This document shows, piece after piece, positions 1 through 8,181 of a stretch of 64,000 nucleotides of DNA. The translations under genes and the position numbers were made by a program. Source of the stretch: Shinella yambaruensis (GTDB taxonomy: Bacteria; Pseudomonadota; Alphaproteobacteria; Rhizobiales; Rhizobiaceae); NCBI RefSeq assembly GCF_022899355.1, contig NZ_JALJCK010000018.1:1-64000 (forward strand), written 5' to 3'. Under the pieces are notes generated by a model that worked only from the letters and a program-made list of their open reading frames with translations, was not told the origin of the DNA and searched no databases. Position 1 is the first letter of the stretch, and each line of letters opens with the position of its first letter.

Positions 1-1
1 G

Positions 2-85
2 ACGGACCTTGCGAAGTTCCTGACGATCGTTTCCAGCGGGGCGAGCGCGGCCTACAACATCCAGCGCACCGCGGACCGGCTCTGA
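2..85 (+). CDS. C-terminal end of an unidentified protein (partial)
   Basis: The window opens inside a reading frame on the plus strand that ends at TGA 83-85. It encodes 27 residues beginning TDLAKFLTIV and ending QRTADRL. The composition is typical of a coding tail and no other frame here is open and sensible. Too little remains to name a family. A G+C-rich hairpin follows at about 115-131, but without a T tract. Confidence 0.5.
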   Translation, partial: TDLAKFLTIVSSGASAAYNIQRTADRL

Positions 86-136
86 TCGTGGCCCTTTCCT
101 GACGGGGATGGGCGCGGCTGCCGGGCAGCCGTCCCC

Positions 137-940
137 TCAAGGCCGGGTTTTGCGCCCCTCCGGAACCTGTTCGTCGAGCTTCAGGCTGATAGCCGGCGCT
201 TCCTTTTCAAAAGTCTCCACCCGGCGGTCGTAAAGGGGGGAGATCGTGCCCAGCATGCGATCCCAGAACGAGAAGTAATTGGCGAAGTTGTACTTGAACT
301 CCGCGTGATGCTGGTCGTGATAGGTCGTGCACAGCATGGGCGAGGGATAGCGCGCGGTCTTCGAGGCGAAATATTCGAAACCGGCATGGCCGAAGGTGCC
401 GTTGATCTGGTCGAACAGCCGGTTGGCAAGCAGGATCACGGGCGGAAACGGCACGATGAAGACGATCACCGCATAAAAGCCCTGCGACAGGGCGGTATCG
501 ACAAGCCCGATGGAATCGTTGCTCCAGACGGTCGGCGCGACGCTGCGATGATGCTCCAGATGGTACTTGTAGAAGTATCTGGTATGGAGCAGCCGGTGGG
601 CGAAGTAGAACCAGGTGTCGAACAGCACCATGCACAGGAGAAACAGGGGGACGGCGGTCCACCAGCTGAACGCCCAGGGCTGCATGGCCCAACCCCTGTC
701 CTGGGCGAAGAGGCCGATCGCCACGGAAAGGCATGTGACGAGGATGGAGGCGAGGCTCAGGCGGATTTCGGCCGCCTTGCGCTTTTCGCCGCGCCTGTTC
801 TTCTGGATGCGGCGTTCCGGGTTGCGGTTGTTCAGCCAGGTTATGCCATGGCCGAGCAGGAAATAGATCGCGACGGTTGCGCCGTAGAGCCCGGCAAGCA
901 AAACGAAGAAATCCGCAAGCCCTTCGGCAAATTCACCCAT
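137..940 (-). CDS. Sterol desaturase / fatty acid hydroxylase family membrane enzyme
   Basis: A 267-residue integral membrane protein of the fatty acid hydroxylase superfamily, whose members use a di-iron centre to hydroxylate or desaturate lipids. The three diagnostic histidine clusters are present in order: HRLLH near residue 113, HLEHH near 127 and HDQHH near 207. Several hydrophobic segments surround them (for example VPLFLLCMVLF and FYAVIVFIVPF). I chose the ATG at 940 (MGEFAEGLADFF) because the frame upstream of it is arginine-rich, non-membrane sequence typical of antisense read-through. The substrate is unknown. It lies a few kilobases from lipid-modifying genes (P450, LpxL-type acyltransferase), so a role on a membrane or capsule lipid is possible, but that is inference. 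Confidence 0.88.
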   Translation of the reverse strand: MGEFAEGLADFFVLLAGLYGATVAIYFLLGHGITWLNNRNPERRIQKNRRGEKRKAAEIRLSLASILVTCLSVAIGLFAQDRGWAMQPWAFSWWTAVPLFLLCMVLFDTWFYFAHRLLHTRYFYKYHLEHHRSVAPTVWSNDSIGLVDTALSQGFYAVIVFIVPFPPVILLANRLFDQINGTFGHAGFEYFASKTARYPSPMLCTTYHDQHHAEFKYNFANYFSFWDRMLGTISPLYDRRVETFEKEAPAISLKLDEQVPEGRKTRP

Positions 941-1115
941 TCGTCCTGGCGCCCATTCTGCAGGTTTGTCTTGACGGCCTTGTCCGGCATCGCTTCGGCA
1001 TAGAAAATGCCCCGGAGCCTGGAGAGGGTAAAGAGACTTCCCGGACCCGTAAAGAACATTCCCGGCGGGGAGGGGGCTTTGTGCGCGCCGCATTTCCCGG
1101 GGACGCCCCCTTGCG

Positions 1116-1145
1116 AAAAACAAGAGCCCCGCCACAGGGCGGGGC
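1116..1145 (-). terminator. Rho-independent terminator of the RTX protease gene
   Basis: Read on the minus strand, an 8-bp perfect stem (GCCCCGCC / GGCGGGGC, plus-strand 1126-1133 and 1138-1145) with a 4-nt loop is followed by a short spacer and five T residues (plus-strand A tract 1116-1120). It sits about 35 bp past the stop codon of the protease gene. Confidence 0.8.
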
Positions 1146-1178
1146 AAAAGGGGCTTGTCCGGTGTGCGCCGGCGGCCG

Positions 1179-3851
1179 TCAGGCCGCCAGGAACCAGCCC
1201 GACAGGATGTCATCCGCCGCAATGCCGTTAAGGACGATCGTTCCCCCGCCGGAAAGGTGAAGGAGCGCAAAGCCGTCATCGTTCGACGTGACCGTATAGG
1301 TCTGGCCGCCGAGGCTGATACGGTCCCCCTGGGCGGCATTGAAATCCCGGATGACGTCGTTTCCTTCGCCCTTCAGGAAGATGAAGGTGTCGGCGCCCGC
1401 GCCGCCGGCCAGGAGGTCGTTGCCGAGGCCGCCGTTCAGCTGGTCCCGTCCCGCGCCGCCATAGAGCTCGTCATTGCCCTTGTCGCCGAAGAGGCTGTCG
1501 CTGCCCAGGCCGCCGAAGAGGATGTCGTGACCCGCTCCCCCGCGCAGCTCGTCGTTTCCGGCGCCGCCGCCCAGAAGGTCGTTGCCATCGGCGCCCCTGA
1601 CGGTGTCGTTGCCCGACCCGGCCCAGGCGATGTCGTTTCCAGCGCCGCCGAAAATGCTGTCGTGGCCCGCGCCGCCGAAGAGCAGGTCGTTTCCGGTCCC
1701 GCCCCGCAGCTCGTCATTGCCGTTGCCGCCGCCAAGGATGTCGTTTCCGGCGCCGCCATAGACCACGTCGTCGCCGCCCTTGGCGTAGATCGCATCGTTG
1801 CCGCCATAGCCGGAAATCTTGTCGGCGCCACCCGTTCCGCTCAGGAAGTCGTTGCCGCTCGTGCCGTCGATGATGGTCACCTTGTCGCCGGGCTGGCTCG
1901 GCGGATCGACGATGACGGTCTGCAGGACCACCGTCCCGTCGTTGAACCTGAGGGACTCGACATCCTTGAGCGTGTCGATGCCCTCGTGGCCGGCGCGCGT
2001 GTCGGTGACGGTCCATGTGCCGTTCTGGTTCTGGACCCAGGTGAAGTCGGCCTGATTGCCGTTCAGCACGAAGACGTCGTCACCCGTACCGCCATCGGCC
2101 GTATCGTTGCCCGTACCACCGTTAAGCGTATCGTTGCCCGCACCTCCGATGAGCGTGTCGTCGCCCGCGCCGCCGTTGAGCGTGTCGTTGCCGGAACCGC
2201 CGGTATCGGCCTCCACCGGATCCGGGAGCACGATGCCGAGCGTGTATGTCAGGCCGATGCCGATGGAACTGCCGCCCGGATAGGTGCCGACCTTGACGTA
2301 ATACCGGCCGGGCGTCGTCACGGTATAGGCGATGAAGCTCTGCCAGATGTTGGTGCTGCCGCTGTCCTGGGAGGAATCGTCGTTGAAGGCCAGCAGGTTC
2401 CCGTTGGCATCGTAGAGCTCGATATAGGAATCGAGCGTACCGTCGATGTCCAGGGTGATCTGCCCGGCTGTTCTGACATCGAAGGAGAACCAGTCATGGT
2501 TCCCGTCCCCGGTCCCGGTGATGGTCACGCTCGGATTCGTGTCCGAATGCTCGATGTTCGGGTCGTTCCTGTAGCCGATCGCATCGTCCAGGTTGCGGGC
2601 CGTGGCGAAGGAGGAATTGCTGGCGTCGCCGTTCTCGGTGAAAAGCCCGGTTCCCGCATAGGTGTTCGCCGGCGTGCGGAAATCCCCATAGAGCGTGTCG
2701 TCGCCCGTGCCGCCGTTCAGCGTGTCGTCTCCGCCGCGCCCGACGAGGATGTCGTTGCCGCCGTTGCCCGTGAGCGTGTTGTCGGCGACGTTGCCGCCGA
2801 TGTCGTCATTGCCGGAGCCGCCGATGGCGTTCTCGATGAGCGAGCGCAGGTCGTCGTTATAGAGCAGCGCGTTGTAGATGTTCCCGTTCGCATAGGCGCC
2901 TTCGCCGAGATAGGCCCGCTGGATCTGCGAGGCGAGCGACCACCCGCCCGGCGAAAGGTCGATGAAGGCGTTCTCCGTGTAATTCGAAAAGTCGTACGTG
3001 TCCTCTCCGCCGCCATCCCAGATGGTCAGGAAAAGCCGGTTCGCGATGGCTGAAACGCCGTCGCCCGGCTTGCCCTGGCCAACGCCGTCGATGAACATCT
3101 CGCCCGTCGTCGTCGACCAGGTGTATGTGGTGCTGCCGGAATTCGTGTTGAAATTGGCACCATAAAGATGCTGGATTGCCGCGATGTCGTACATCATCAG
3201 CGTTTGGGCATAACCATACTGCTCGTTGGTGTATCCGTTCGTCAGCGCGCCGACATAGCTCCGGTAGGTCATTACGGAGAATTCCATGCCGTCGCGGTCA
3301 TGCGGGATGGCGAATTCGAAGCCGTCTATATCCGTGCCGGCATTGTGCCCATGGCTCAGCCCCATGGCATGACCGAACTCATGGATGTGGGTTGCCCAGG
3401 AATAGGTGCCGACCAGCGGCGTGCGATACGAAGCATAGTCGTCGCCGAACCAGACGTCACCGCCCGACGGATCCTGATCGAGACGGGGAAAATCCGCCAC
3501 CCTCGCCGTATCCAGGTTTGTACCGTCGAAAAAGTTGGCCTGGCCAATGGTGAGATCCGAGCTTCCCGCAGGATCTGCCGCCAGCGAGATGTCGAGGTTC
3601 GAAACCTGCGCGAACGAACCGTAGGTGAACATCGCAGTACCGGATGTAACGGTTCCCTCCAAGATGGACTGGATGGCATTCTGTTGCTGAAGACTTACCT
3701 GCTGAAAACCGGTAACGGTGTAGGGATAGGGCCCGAAATCACTGAAGGCGTCCGCGAAACTGTAAGTGACCGTGCCGCTCCATTGAGTGCCATACAAGAC
3801 GCCATCGATATATTGGTCGCCAGTCGGAATTGAACTGATTGCTGTCGCCAT
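1179..3851 (-). CDS. Serralysin-type RTX zinc metalloprotease (peptidase M10B) with PPC domain
   Basis: An 890-residue secreted protease. The metzincin zinc site HEFGHAMGLSH is at residues 157-167 and the Met-turn SVMTY follows about 35 residues later, so the catalytic domain should be active. Glycine-aspartate RTX nonapeptides (GGxGxDxLx) occur in three blocks: about 345-392, 552-600 and 665-810. Between the first two blocks lies a beta-sandwich segment (about 445-545) with the features of a bacterial pre-peptidase C-terminal (PPC) domain. The C-terminus after the last repeats (DTFIF...DFN... to the end) matches the secretion-signal region of RTX proteins. There is no N-terminal signal peptide, as expected for type I secretion, but no type I transporter genes are in the window. 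The gene is monocistronic, with its own terminator downstream. Confidence 0.92.
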   Translation of the reverse strand: MATAISSIPTGDQYIDGVLYGTQWSGTVTYSFADAFSDFGPYPYTVTGFQQVSLQQQNAIQSILEGTVTSGTAMFTYGSFAQVSNLDISLAADPAGSSDLTIGQANFFDGTNLDTARVADFPRLDQDPSGGDVWFGDDYASYRTPLVGTYSWATHIHEFGHAMGLSHGHNAGTDIDGFEFAIPHDRDGMEFSVMTYRSYVGALTNGYTNEQYGYAQTLMMYDIAAIQHLYGANFNTNSGSTTYTWSTTTGEMFIDGVGQGKPGDGVSAIANRLFLTIWDGGGEDTYDFSNYTENAFIDLSPGGWSLASQIQRAYLGEGAYANGNIYNALLYNDDLRSLIENAIGGSGNDDIGGNVADNTLTGNGGNDILVGRGGDDTLNGGTGDDTLYGDFRTPANTYAGTGLFTENGDASNSSFATARNLDDAIGYRNDPNIEHSDTNPSVTITGTGDGNHDWFSFDVRTAGQITLDIDGTLDSYIELYDANGNLLAFNDDSSQDSGSTNIWQSFIAYTVTTPGRYYVKVGTYPGGSSIGIGLTYTLGIVLPDPVEADTGGSGNDTLNGGAGDDTLIGGAGNDTLNGGTGNDTADGGTGDDVFVLNGNQADFTWVQNQNGTWTVTDTRAGHEGIDTLKDVESLRFNDGTVVLQTVIVDPPSQPGDKVTIIDGTSGNDFLSGTGGADKISGYGGNDAIYAKGGDDVVYGGAGNDILGGGNGNDELRGGTGNDLLFGGAGHDSIFGGAGNDIAWAGSGNDTVRGADGNDLLGGGAGNDELRGGAGHDILFGGLGSDSLFGDKGNDELYGGAGRDQLNGGLGNDLLAGGAGADTFIFLKGEGNDVIRDFNAAQGDRISLGGQTYTVTSNDDGFALLHLSGGGTIVLNGIAADDILSGWFLAA
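1385..1865 (-). repeat. Main RTX nonapeptide repeat array (coding)
   Basis: Roughly sixteen consecutive GGxGNDxLx-type nonapeptides are encoded here, in frame with the protease. They form the calcium-binding beta-roll. Two shorter blocks lie at about 2062-2200 and 2680-2822. The repetition is at protein level and diverged in DNA, so it is not a CRISPR or satellite array. Confidence 0.85.
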
Positions 3852-4037
3852 AGCTTGCCCCCACTATTTGTGTGTTGCCTGAAATGTCCGGCCGTCGCCG
3901 CCACGGCGGTCTGTAACTTTTTCTTGGCTTCCCCCCGGCTGTCAGTAAATCGGAAAACGAACGCGCATGACAGCCGCAGTTATGCTACTCTAAGCACGGA
4001 CGATTTCATTAAAAAATTCTACGGGAGGCCGCGGCGC

Positions 4038-4301
4038 ATGGCAAAATTGGGGATGATCGGCAGGATCAACGCCGCGGCGCTGCTGGTCATCGCCGCTTGC
4101 CTGCCCTTGAGCGCCCAGGAGGACGGAATGACCATGCCGCTGCCACGCGATCCGGAGATCGCCGTCCGGGAGGAGTTCCGGATGGCCGAGCGCAGCAACA
4201 CGCCGGAAGGCTGGCAACGCTTCATCAGCCGGCATGCCGGACATGCGCTGGCCGACGCCGCGAAGACGCGGCTCAAGGCCCTGCAATCCGGCGCGAACTG
4301 A
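4038..4301 (+). CDS. Small exported protein, possible lipoprotein
   Basis: An 87-residue protein with an N-terminal signal sequence (MAKLGMIGRI followed by a hydrophobic run AALLVIAAC). IAAC at residues 18-21 fits a lipobox, while a signal peptidase I site after LSA (residue 26) is an alternative. The mature part is charged and helical (EEFRMAERSN, ADAAKTRLKAL). The start was set at 4038 because of the Shine-Dalgarno sequence GGGAGG at 4023-4028 and the signal peptide; an open frame continues upstream but in AT-rich non-coding sequence. It is transcribed divergently from the protease gene. Function unknown. Confidence 0.65.
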   Translation: MAKLGMIGRINAAALLVIAACLPLSAQEDGMTMPLPRDPEIAVREEFRMAERSNTPEGWQRFISRHAGHALADAAKTRLKALQSGAN

Positions 4302-4350
4302 GGGGCCTGATCCTGGGGTCTCCCGCTCCGCTTCGCCGAAAGGAGCACTC

Positions 4351-4434
4351 ATGACCAGAAAGTGGCCCCGGTTTATCACCAAGGACCTCGGAGACAGCGA
4401 AGCCGCTCAAGGCGGTCCATCCGGACCTTTATGA
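4351..4434 (+). CDS. 27-residue ORF, possibly the head of a degenerate gene
   Basis: ATG 4351 is preceded by a good Shine-Dalgarno sequence (AAAGGAG at 4339-4345) and the frame runs for 27 codons (starts MTRKWPRFITKDLGD) to TGA 4432-4434. The same frame continues directly after the stop into the rmlD-like fragment. It may therefore be the start of a broken gene rather than a functional small protein. No family was recognised. Confidence 0.35.
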   Translation: MTRKWPRFITKDLGDSEAAQGGPSGPL

Positions 4435-4521
4435 AAGCATCCGGACGTCATCGTCTTCGCCGCCTATACGGCGGTGGGCCGGGCGGAAACCGAGGAGGCT
4501 CTGGAGCGCGCCGCAGGCTGA
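4435..4521 (+). pseudogene. Remnant of a dTDP-4-dehydrorhamnose reductase (rmlD) gene
   Basis: Translation gives a segment containing PDVIVFAAYTAV followed by GRAETEEA, which matches the NAD(P)-binding region of RmlD proteins (PDVIVxAAAYTAVDxAE). The match is also at DNA level: of the 57 bases at 4441-4497, 53 are identical to minus-strand bases 54435-54376 of the intact rmlD in this window, with one in-frame 3-base gap. Sequence on both sides does not align to rmlD, and a stop follows at 4519-4521. It is a fragment, not a working gene. Confidence 0.75.
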
Positions 4522-4575
4522 TGCCGCTGCGCCTTTGCCGGCGGCTGGCAAAAGACGGCGCGGGATCCGTCCTCC

Positions 4576-5586
4576 TTACTCCATCGGGCGGAGCGCACTG
4601 TCCAGAAAATACCATTGGTCGAGATGGGCGCGGACGACCGGCTCGACTGCCGCATTCAGCAGCTGCATGTCCTCCACCAGCCGCTCGCCGGGCCTTGTTT
4701 CCGGCGGCAGCGTTATGGCAGGCAGGGCATGGGCCTCGAAGCGGAAGCCGTCCGTCCGGATGTTGTACCAGGGGCAGATCGTGGCGCCGGTCATGCGCGC
4801 CAGACGGATGATGAGGGCAATATTGCCCTCCATGTGCGGCGGCCGGCCGAAGAAAGGGCCGCGGATGACGCCGCCGAAGCCCTCGTCACAGAAGGTGCTG
4901 ACGACCCCGCCTTCGCGCAGGATCTTCACGGCCGGGCGCACGCCCTGGAAGCCGGGGGGCAGGAAGCGGACGCCCGTCCTTGTGCGGACGCGCTCGGCGA
5001 TCCAGGCCTTCGCCCGTTCCCTGGGTGGCACGTAGAAGACATGCAGCGAGACATTGATCTCCCGCAGGATGAGCGGCCCGATTTCCCAGTTGCCGAGATG
5101 GAGGCCGACGATGATGGTCGGCCCCGAGCGTACCGCCTTGTCGATGATGTCGAGCCCGTGGTGCCGGATACGGTCGGGGTGCCTCCCGATGCGGTTGACG
5201 ACGGAGAATTCCGTCATGATGCGGCCCTGCGCCCTCTGGTTCTCTTCGAGCAGGGCTTCCTGCTCGGCCTGGGAAAGATCCGGCCGAAGCTGGCGTATCG
5301 TGTCGCGGGCGCGGTTTTCCGCGACCTTGTGGAACCGGGGAATGGCAAAGCGCCCCAGCCGCGCCCCGAGGCCGGAGGCGATGTCCATCGGCAGCAGCTT
5401 GATGGAGAAATGGCCGAGAAGATGCAGCCCGTTCCAGATATTGTCGTTTATCCAGTAGCGCAGGAAGTGCTTGCGCTGCGCGCCGCCGGCCAGGAAGGCG
5501 GACAGGCCGGGGCGGTCGCCGGCGGCGAAGATCCAGGCCTTGCGGCGGGCCATGGCCTTGTCCTGCGGCGGGCTCTGTTCCGTCAT
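4576..5586 (-). CDS. LpxL/HtrB-type lipid acyltransferase
   Basis: A 336-residue member of the lauroyl/myristoyl acyltransferase family (bacterial lipid A acyltransferase fold). The catalytic HX4E motif is HLGNWE at about residues 163-168, with conserved downstream elements (FCDEGFGGV, RGPFFGR, PWYNIRTDGF). Family members transfer fatty acyl chains onto lipid A or related lipids on the inner membrane. The ATG at 5586 overlaps the stop codon of the upstream P450 gene as ATGA, indicating translational coupling. Its position beside a P450 and the rkp lipid genes suggests it acylates a special lipid rather than being the housekeeping LpxL, which is inference. A longer open frame upstream is antisense-like sequence over the P450 and was rejected. 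Confidence 0.87.
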   Translation of the reverse strand: MTEQSPPQDKAMARRKAWIFAAGDRPGLSAFLAGGAQRKHFLRYWINDNIWNGLHLLGHFSIKLLPMDIASGLGARLGRFAIPRFHKVAENRARDTIRQLRPDLSQAEQEALLEENQRAQGRIMTEFSVVNRIGRHPDRIRHHGLDIIDKAVRSGPTIIVGLHLGNWEIGPLILREINVSLHVFYVPPRERAKAWIAERVRTRTGVRFLPPGFQGVRPAVKILREGGVVSTFCDEGFGGVIRGPFFGRPPHMEGNIALIIRLARMTGATICPWYNIRTDGFRFEAHALPAITLPPETRPGERLVEDMQLLNAAVEPVVRAHLDQWYFLDSALRPME

Positions 5587-6995
5587 GGGCGTCGCTCCAG
5601 GGTGACCGGCAGTCCGTCCCGCGGGCGCAGCGTCAGGCGGCAGACGGGCTCGACCCTGTGGCTTTCCGCGACGCGCACGCGAAAGCGCTGGGCTATGATG
5701 GCAAGGCAGAGCACGGCCTCCGTCAGGCCGAAATGCAGGCCCGGGCAGACACGCGGGCCGCTGGCGAACGGAATGTAGCTGTAGGGTATCGGGCGCCGGT
5801 CGCCCAGGAAGCGCTCGGGCAGGAACCGGTGCGGCTCGCTGAACAGGCTTTCCGTGCGGTGGAGCAGCCAGGGCACGATGAGAATGAGGGAATTGGGGGC
5901 GATGGCGATGTCGCCGAGCGTGTCCGCCCTGCGGTTCTGGCGGGCGAGGATGGGCACCGGCGGATAGAGGCGCAGCGTCTCCTCGATCACCGCCTTGCAC
6001 CATGCAAGCTGCGGCACGTCCTCGATGGTCGGCGTCCGGTTTGCGCAGACCCTGGCGATTTCCGCGTGGACGGAGCGCTCCACCCAGGGGGCCCGGGCGA
6101 GCAGGTACCAGGCCCAGGTCAGGGTGGCGGCCGTCGTCTCGTGTCCCGCCATGAAGATGGTCGCGGCCTCGTTGCGCAGCGCGATCACGTCGAGCTTGAG
6201 CTCGGGATTGCGCTGCTGCCGGCGGATCAGCAGCTCGACCATCGAATTGTGGTCGCCGCGTCCGGCAAGATGGTCCTCGACCACCTTGTCGATGATGCCG
6301 TGGATGCGCTTGACCGAGCGGCGCAGGGACGGCGTGCGCAGGATCGGCAGGCCGTCGTCGAAGCCGATGAAATAGCCGAGATTGATGGAATCGATGAGCG
6401 CCTGGTAGCTGGTGAAGCTGTCGGTGACGGCGGCCGCGCTGTCCTCGCCGAGCTGGTTGCCGAAGACGCTGCGGGAGATGATCTCGGCGGTGAGGCCGGC
6501 CATTTCGTGCAGCGCGTTGAGGGTCGCGCCCTCCGGCATGGCGCGCCAGCGCTCGACGAGCTCGCCCGCCGTCTGCTCCATGACCGGCCCGAAGGCGGGC
6601 ACGCGGTTCATGTGCACGATGTCGGCGACGAGCGCGCGGCGCTGCCGCCAGGTCTCGCCATCGGAGATGAACAGCCCGTCGCCGAGCAGATATTCCAGCG
6701 CCCTGCGCATCTGCGGGCTCTTGCGCTCGTAATTGTCCTGTCGTTTCACGACGACGTCACGGATGAGGGCGGGACTGTTGACGAGCACGACCTGGCGGCC
6801 GAGGATCCGGATCTGCGAGACGATCTCGCGATAATCGCTTGCCCGCCACATCGAGAGAAAGTCGGTGCGCGCCTGGAGAAGAAGCTGCAGCGGCTTTCCG
6901 GGAGGGCCGGCATAATAGTCCGCGCGAACGGGCTCGAAATACTCGTCGACCAGGACTTCCTGAAAATTCACCGGTTTTTGCAGCCAGGACAGCAT
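5583..6995 (-). CDS. Cytochrome P450
   Basis: A 470-residue soluble P450. The oxygen-binding I-helix motif AGHETT, the K-helix EETLR (ExxR) and the heme-ligand loop FASGPRVCPG with Cys417 are all intact. Length and motifs are those of a full-length enzyme resembling bacterial fatty-acid or terpenoid hydroxylases. No ferredoxin or ferredoxin reductase gene is adjacent, so the electron donor must be encoded elsewhere. It is the first gene of a two-gene unit with the downstream acyltransferase (4-base ATGA overlap), so the two probably modify the same lipid or product. Confidence 0.93.
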   Translation of the reverse strand: MLSWLQKPVNFQEVLVDEYFEPVRADYYAGPPGKPLQLLLQARTDFLSMWRASDYREIVSQIRILGRQVVLVNSPALIRDVVVKRQDNYERKSPQMRRALEYLLGDGLFISDGETWRQRRALVADIVHMNRVPAFGPVMEQTAGELVERWRAMPEGATLNALHEMAGLTAEIISRSVFGNQLGEDSAAAVTDSFTSYQALIDSINLGYFIGFDDGLPILRTPSLRRSVKRIHGIIDKVVEDHLAGRGDHNSMVELLIRRQQRNPELKLDVIALRNEAATIFMAGHETTAATLTWAWYLLARAPWVERSVHAEIARVCANRTPTIEDVPQLAWCKAVIEETLRLYPPVPILARQNRRADTLGDIAIAPNSLILIVPWLLHRTESLFSEPHRFLPERFLGDRRPIPYSYIPFASGPRVCPGLHFGLTEAVLCLAIIAQRFRVRVAESHRVEPVCRLTLRPRDGLPVTLERRP

Positions 6996-7201
6996 CTACG
7001 GCCTGTTCTCGTGTTCTAGGCTTGAAGCGCAGGCGAGACATTGCCCGATCCCCCGCTCTCGGCGGGTGCGATATTCTCAAACTCGCAACAAAGGTCAATC
7101 CGTCGATCGACCCGCCTTCGGGAGGATCGGCGCATTTTGGAACAAGTCCGGCCGGTCACGCTTTACCCCTGGTAGCTCCGCATCCCTCGTGGGAGGACGA
7201 C

Positions 7202-7318
7202 ATGGCCTATCGCACGCCGAAAAAGGAAGAGTATGACCGAAGACTCTTGAAGGTCCTCCTGGTGACGCTGGCCGGCCTTCTGGGAACGTCGGCCGTTCCC
7301 CTCGTCTGCATTCTCTGA
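7202..7318 (+). CDS. Small single-pass membrane peptide
   Basis: A 38-residue ORF with a charged N-terminus (MAYRTPKKEEYDRRL) and one hydrophobic segment (LLVTLAGLLGTSAVPLVCIL), consistent with one transmembrane helix. ATG 7202 is preceded by GGGAGGA at 7191-7197. No family was recognised. Confidence 0.5.
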   Translation: MAYRTPKKEEYDRRLLKVLLVTLAGLLGTSAVPLVCIL

Positions 7319-7339
7319 GCGCGCATGCCGGAGAGACTA

Positions 7340-7564
7340 TCAGTGCTGTGTATTGAGCCGGTCCAGAGCCCGGATGGCGATGGACAGGTTGGCGATCGCG
7401 GCGCGACAGCTTTCGACCTTGTCCCGGGCGGCGCTTTGGGCCTGCTCGTCGCTTCCCCAGCACGCGGCCATCTCCGCCTCCAGGTCGAGAAAGACGAGAT
7501 CTTCTTCGGCCTGAGCGATCTGCAGAAGGAATTCTTTCCGGCGCTGATTCCAATCGGATCCCAT
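7340..7564 (-). CDS. Small hypothetical protein, helical
   Basis: 74 residues, acidic and alanine/leucine-rich, predicted to be mostly alpha-helical (for example EEDLVFLDLEAEMAA and ESCRAAIANLSIAIRAL). The Shine-Dalgarno sequence on the minus strand (GGAGGAAC, about 8 bases before the ATG) supports the start. It is convergent with the small membrane peptide. Function unknown. Confidence 0.55.
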   Translation of the reverse strand: MGSDWNQRRKEFLLQIAQAEEDLVFLDLEAEMAACWGSDEQAQSAARDKVESCRAAIANLSIAIRALDRLNTQH

Positions 7565-7751
7565 GCCTGTTCCTCCATTTTATTAGAGGAGGATGAAGCA
7601 AAGCGCGTCCATTCGCAAGAGTTGGGCTGGGCGCAGACGGCTCGATCTTCACGCTGCCAGTGCCCGGTGCCTTTTCCGGTTCGATCAGCCCTGCAATTCG
7701 GAGGGCGGCGGATCGATCGGCATGCCCAGCCGTAGCCTGCTGCCATCATCG

Positions 7752-8174
7752 TCAGGCCCTCTTTCGGACAGGATCGGCAGCACGGCGAACCGGTTTGACG
7801 GCAAGGCGCTCAAGCTCGTAGGGAACAACAAGGTATTCGGCCGGAATGCCCCAATGCCTGTTGAGTTTGTGCACCATGTCGAGGGTGAGCGCCCGCCGCC
7901 TGTTCAGCACTTCGGAGGCGCGTGAAGACGACCCGATAAGCGATGCAAGGTCCGCCCGCCGCCGCCCGGTCATCTCCATGTGCATCTTGAGCACGTCGAC
8001 AGGATGCGCCGGCCCGATCGGATAGTGCTCGTCTTCATATCGGTCAACAAGGGTGATCAGGACATCAAGCCTGTCCCCGTCCGCTGTGCCCCGCTCGGCC
8101 CCCCAGAGGGTTTCAATCTCGGCAATGGCTTTCGAAAGATCATCGTCCGTTCGGATCGGTTGAATGTCCATCAT
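7752..8174 (-). CDS. higA: HigA-family antitoxin with HTH domain
   Basis: A 140-residue protein with the HigA layout: an N-terminal acidic part (residues 1-60, containing YEDEHYPIGPAHPVDVLK) that would bind the toxin, and a C-terminal XRE-type helix-turn-helix (about 68-115: GRRRADLASLIGSSSRASEV, then a recognition helix and LTLDMVHKLNRHWGIP). It neutralises HigB and represses the operon. It follows higB by 7 bp, so the order is toxin first, as usual for higBA. Two consecutive ATG codons are available at 8174 and 8171. Confidence 0.88.
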   Translation of the reverse strand: MMDIQPIRTDDDLSKAIAEIETLWGAERGTADGDRLDVLITLVDRYEDEHYPIGPAHPVDVLKMHMEMTGRRRADLASLIGSSSRASEVLNRRRALTLDMVHKLNRHWGIPAEYLVVPYELERLAVKPVRRAADPVRKRA

Positions 8175-8181
8175 GGGCTCC

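Noticed and set aside
102-136. GC-rich hairpin after the first partial gene as a terminator
   Set aside because: The stem CGGCTGC/GCAGCCG is real but no T tract follows on either strand.
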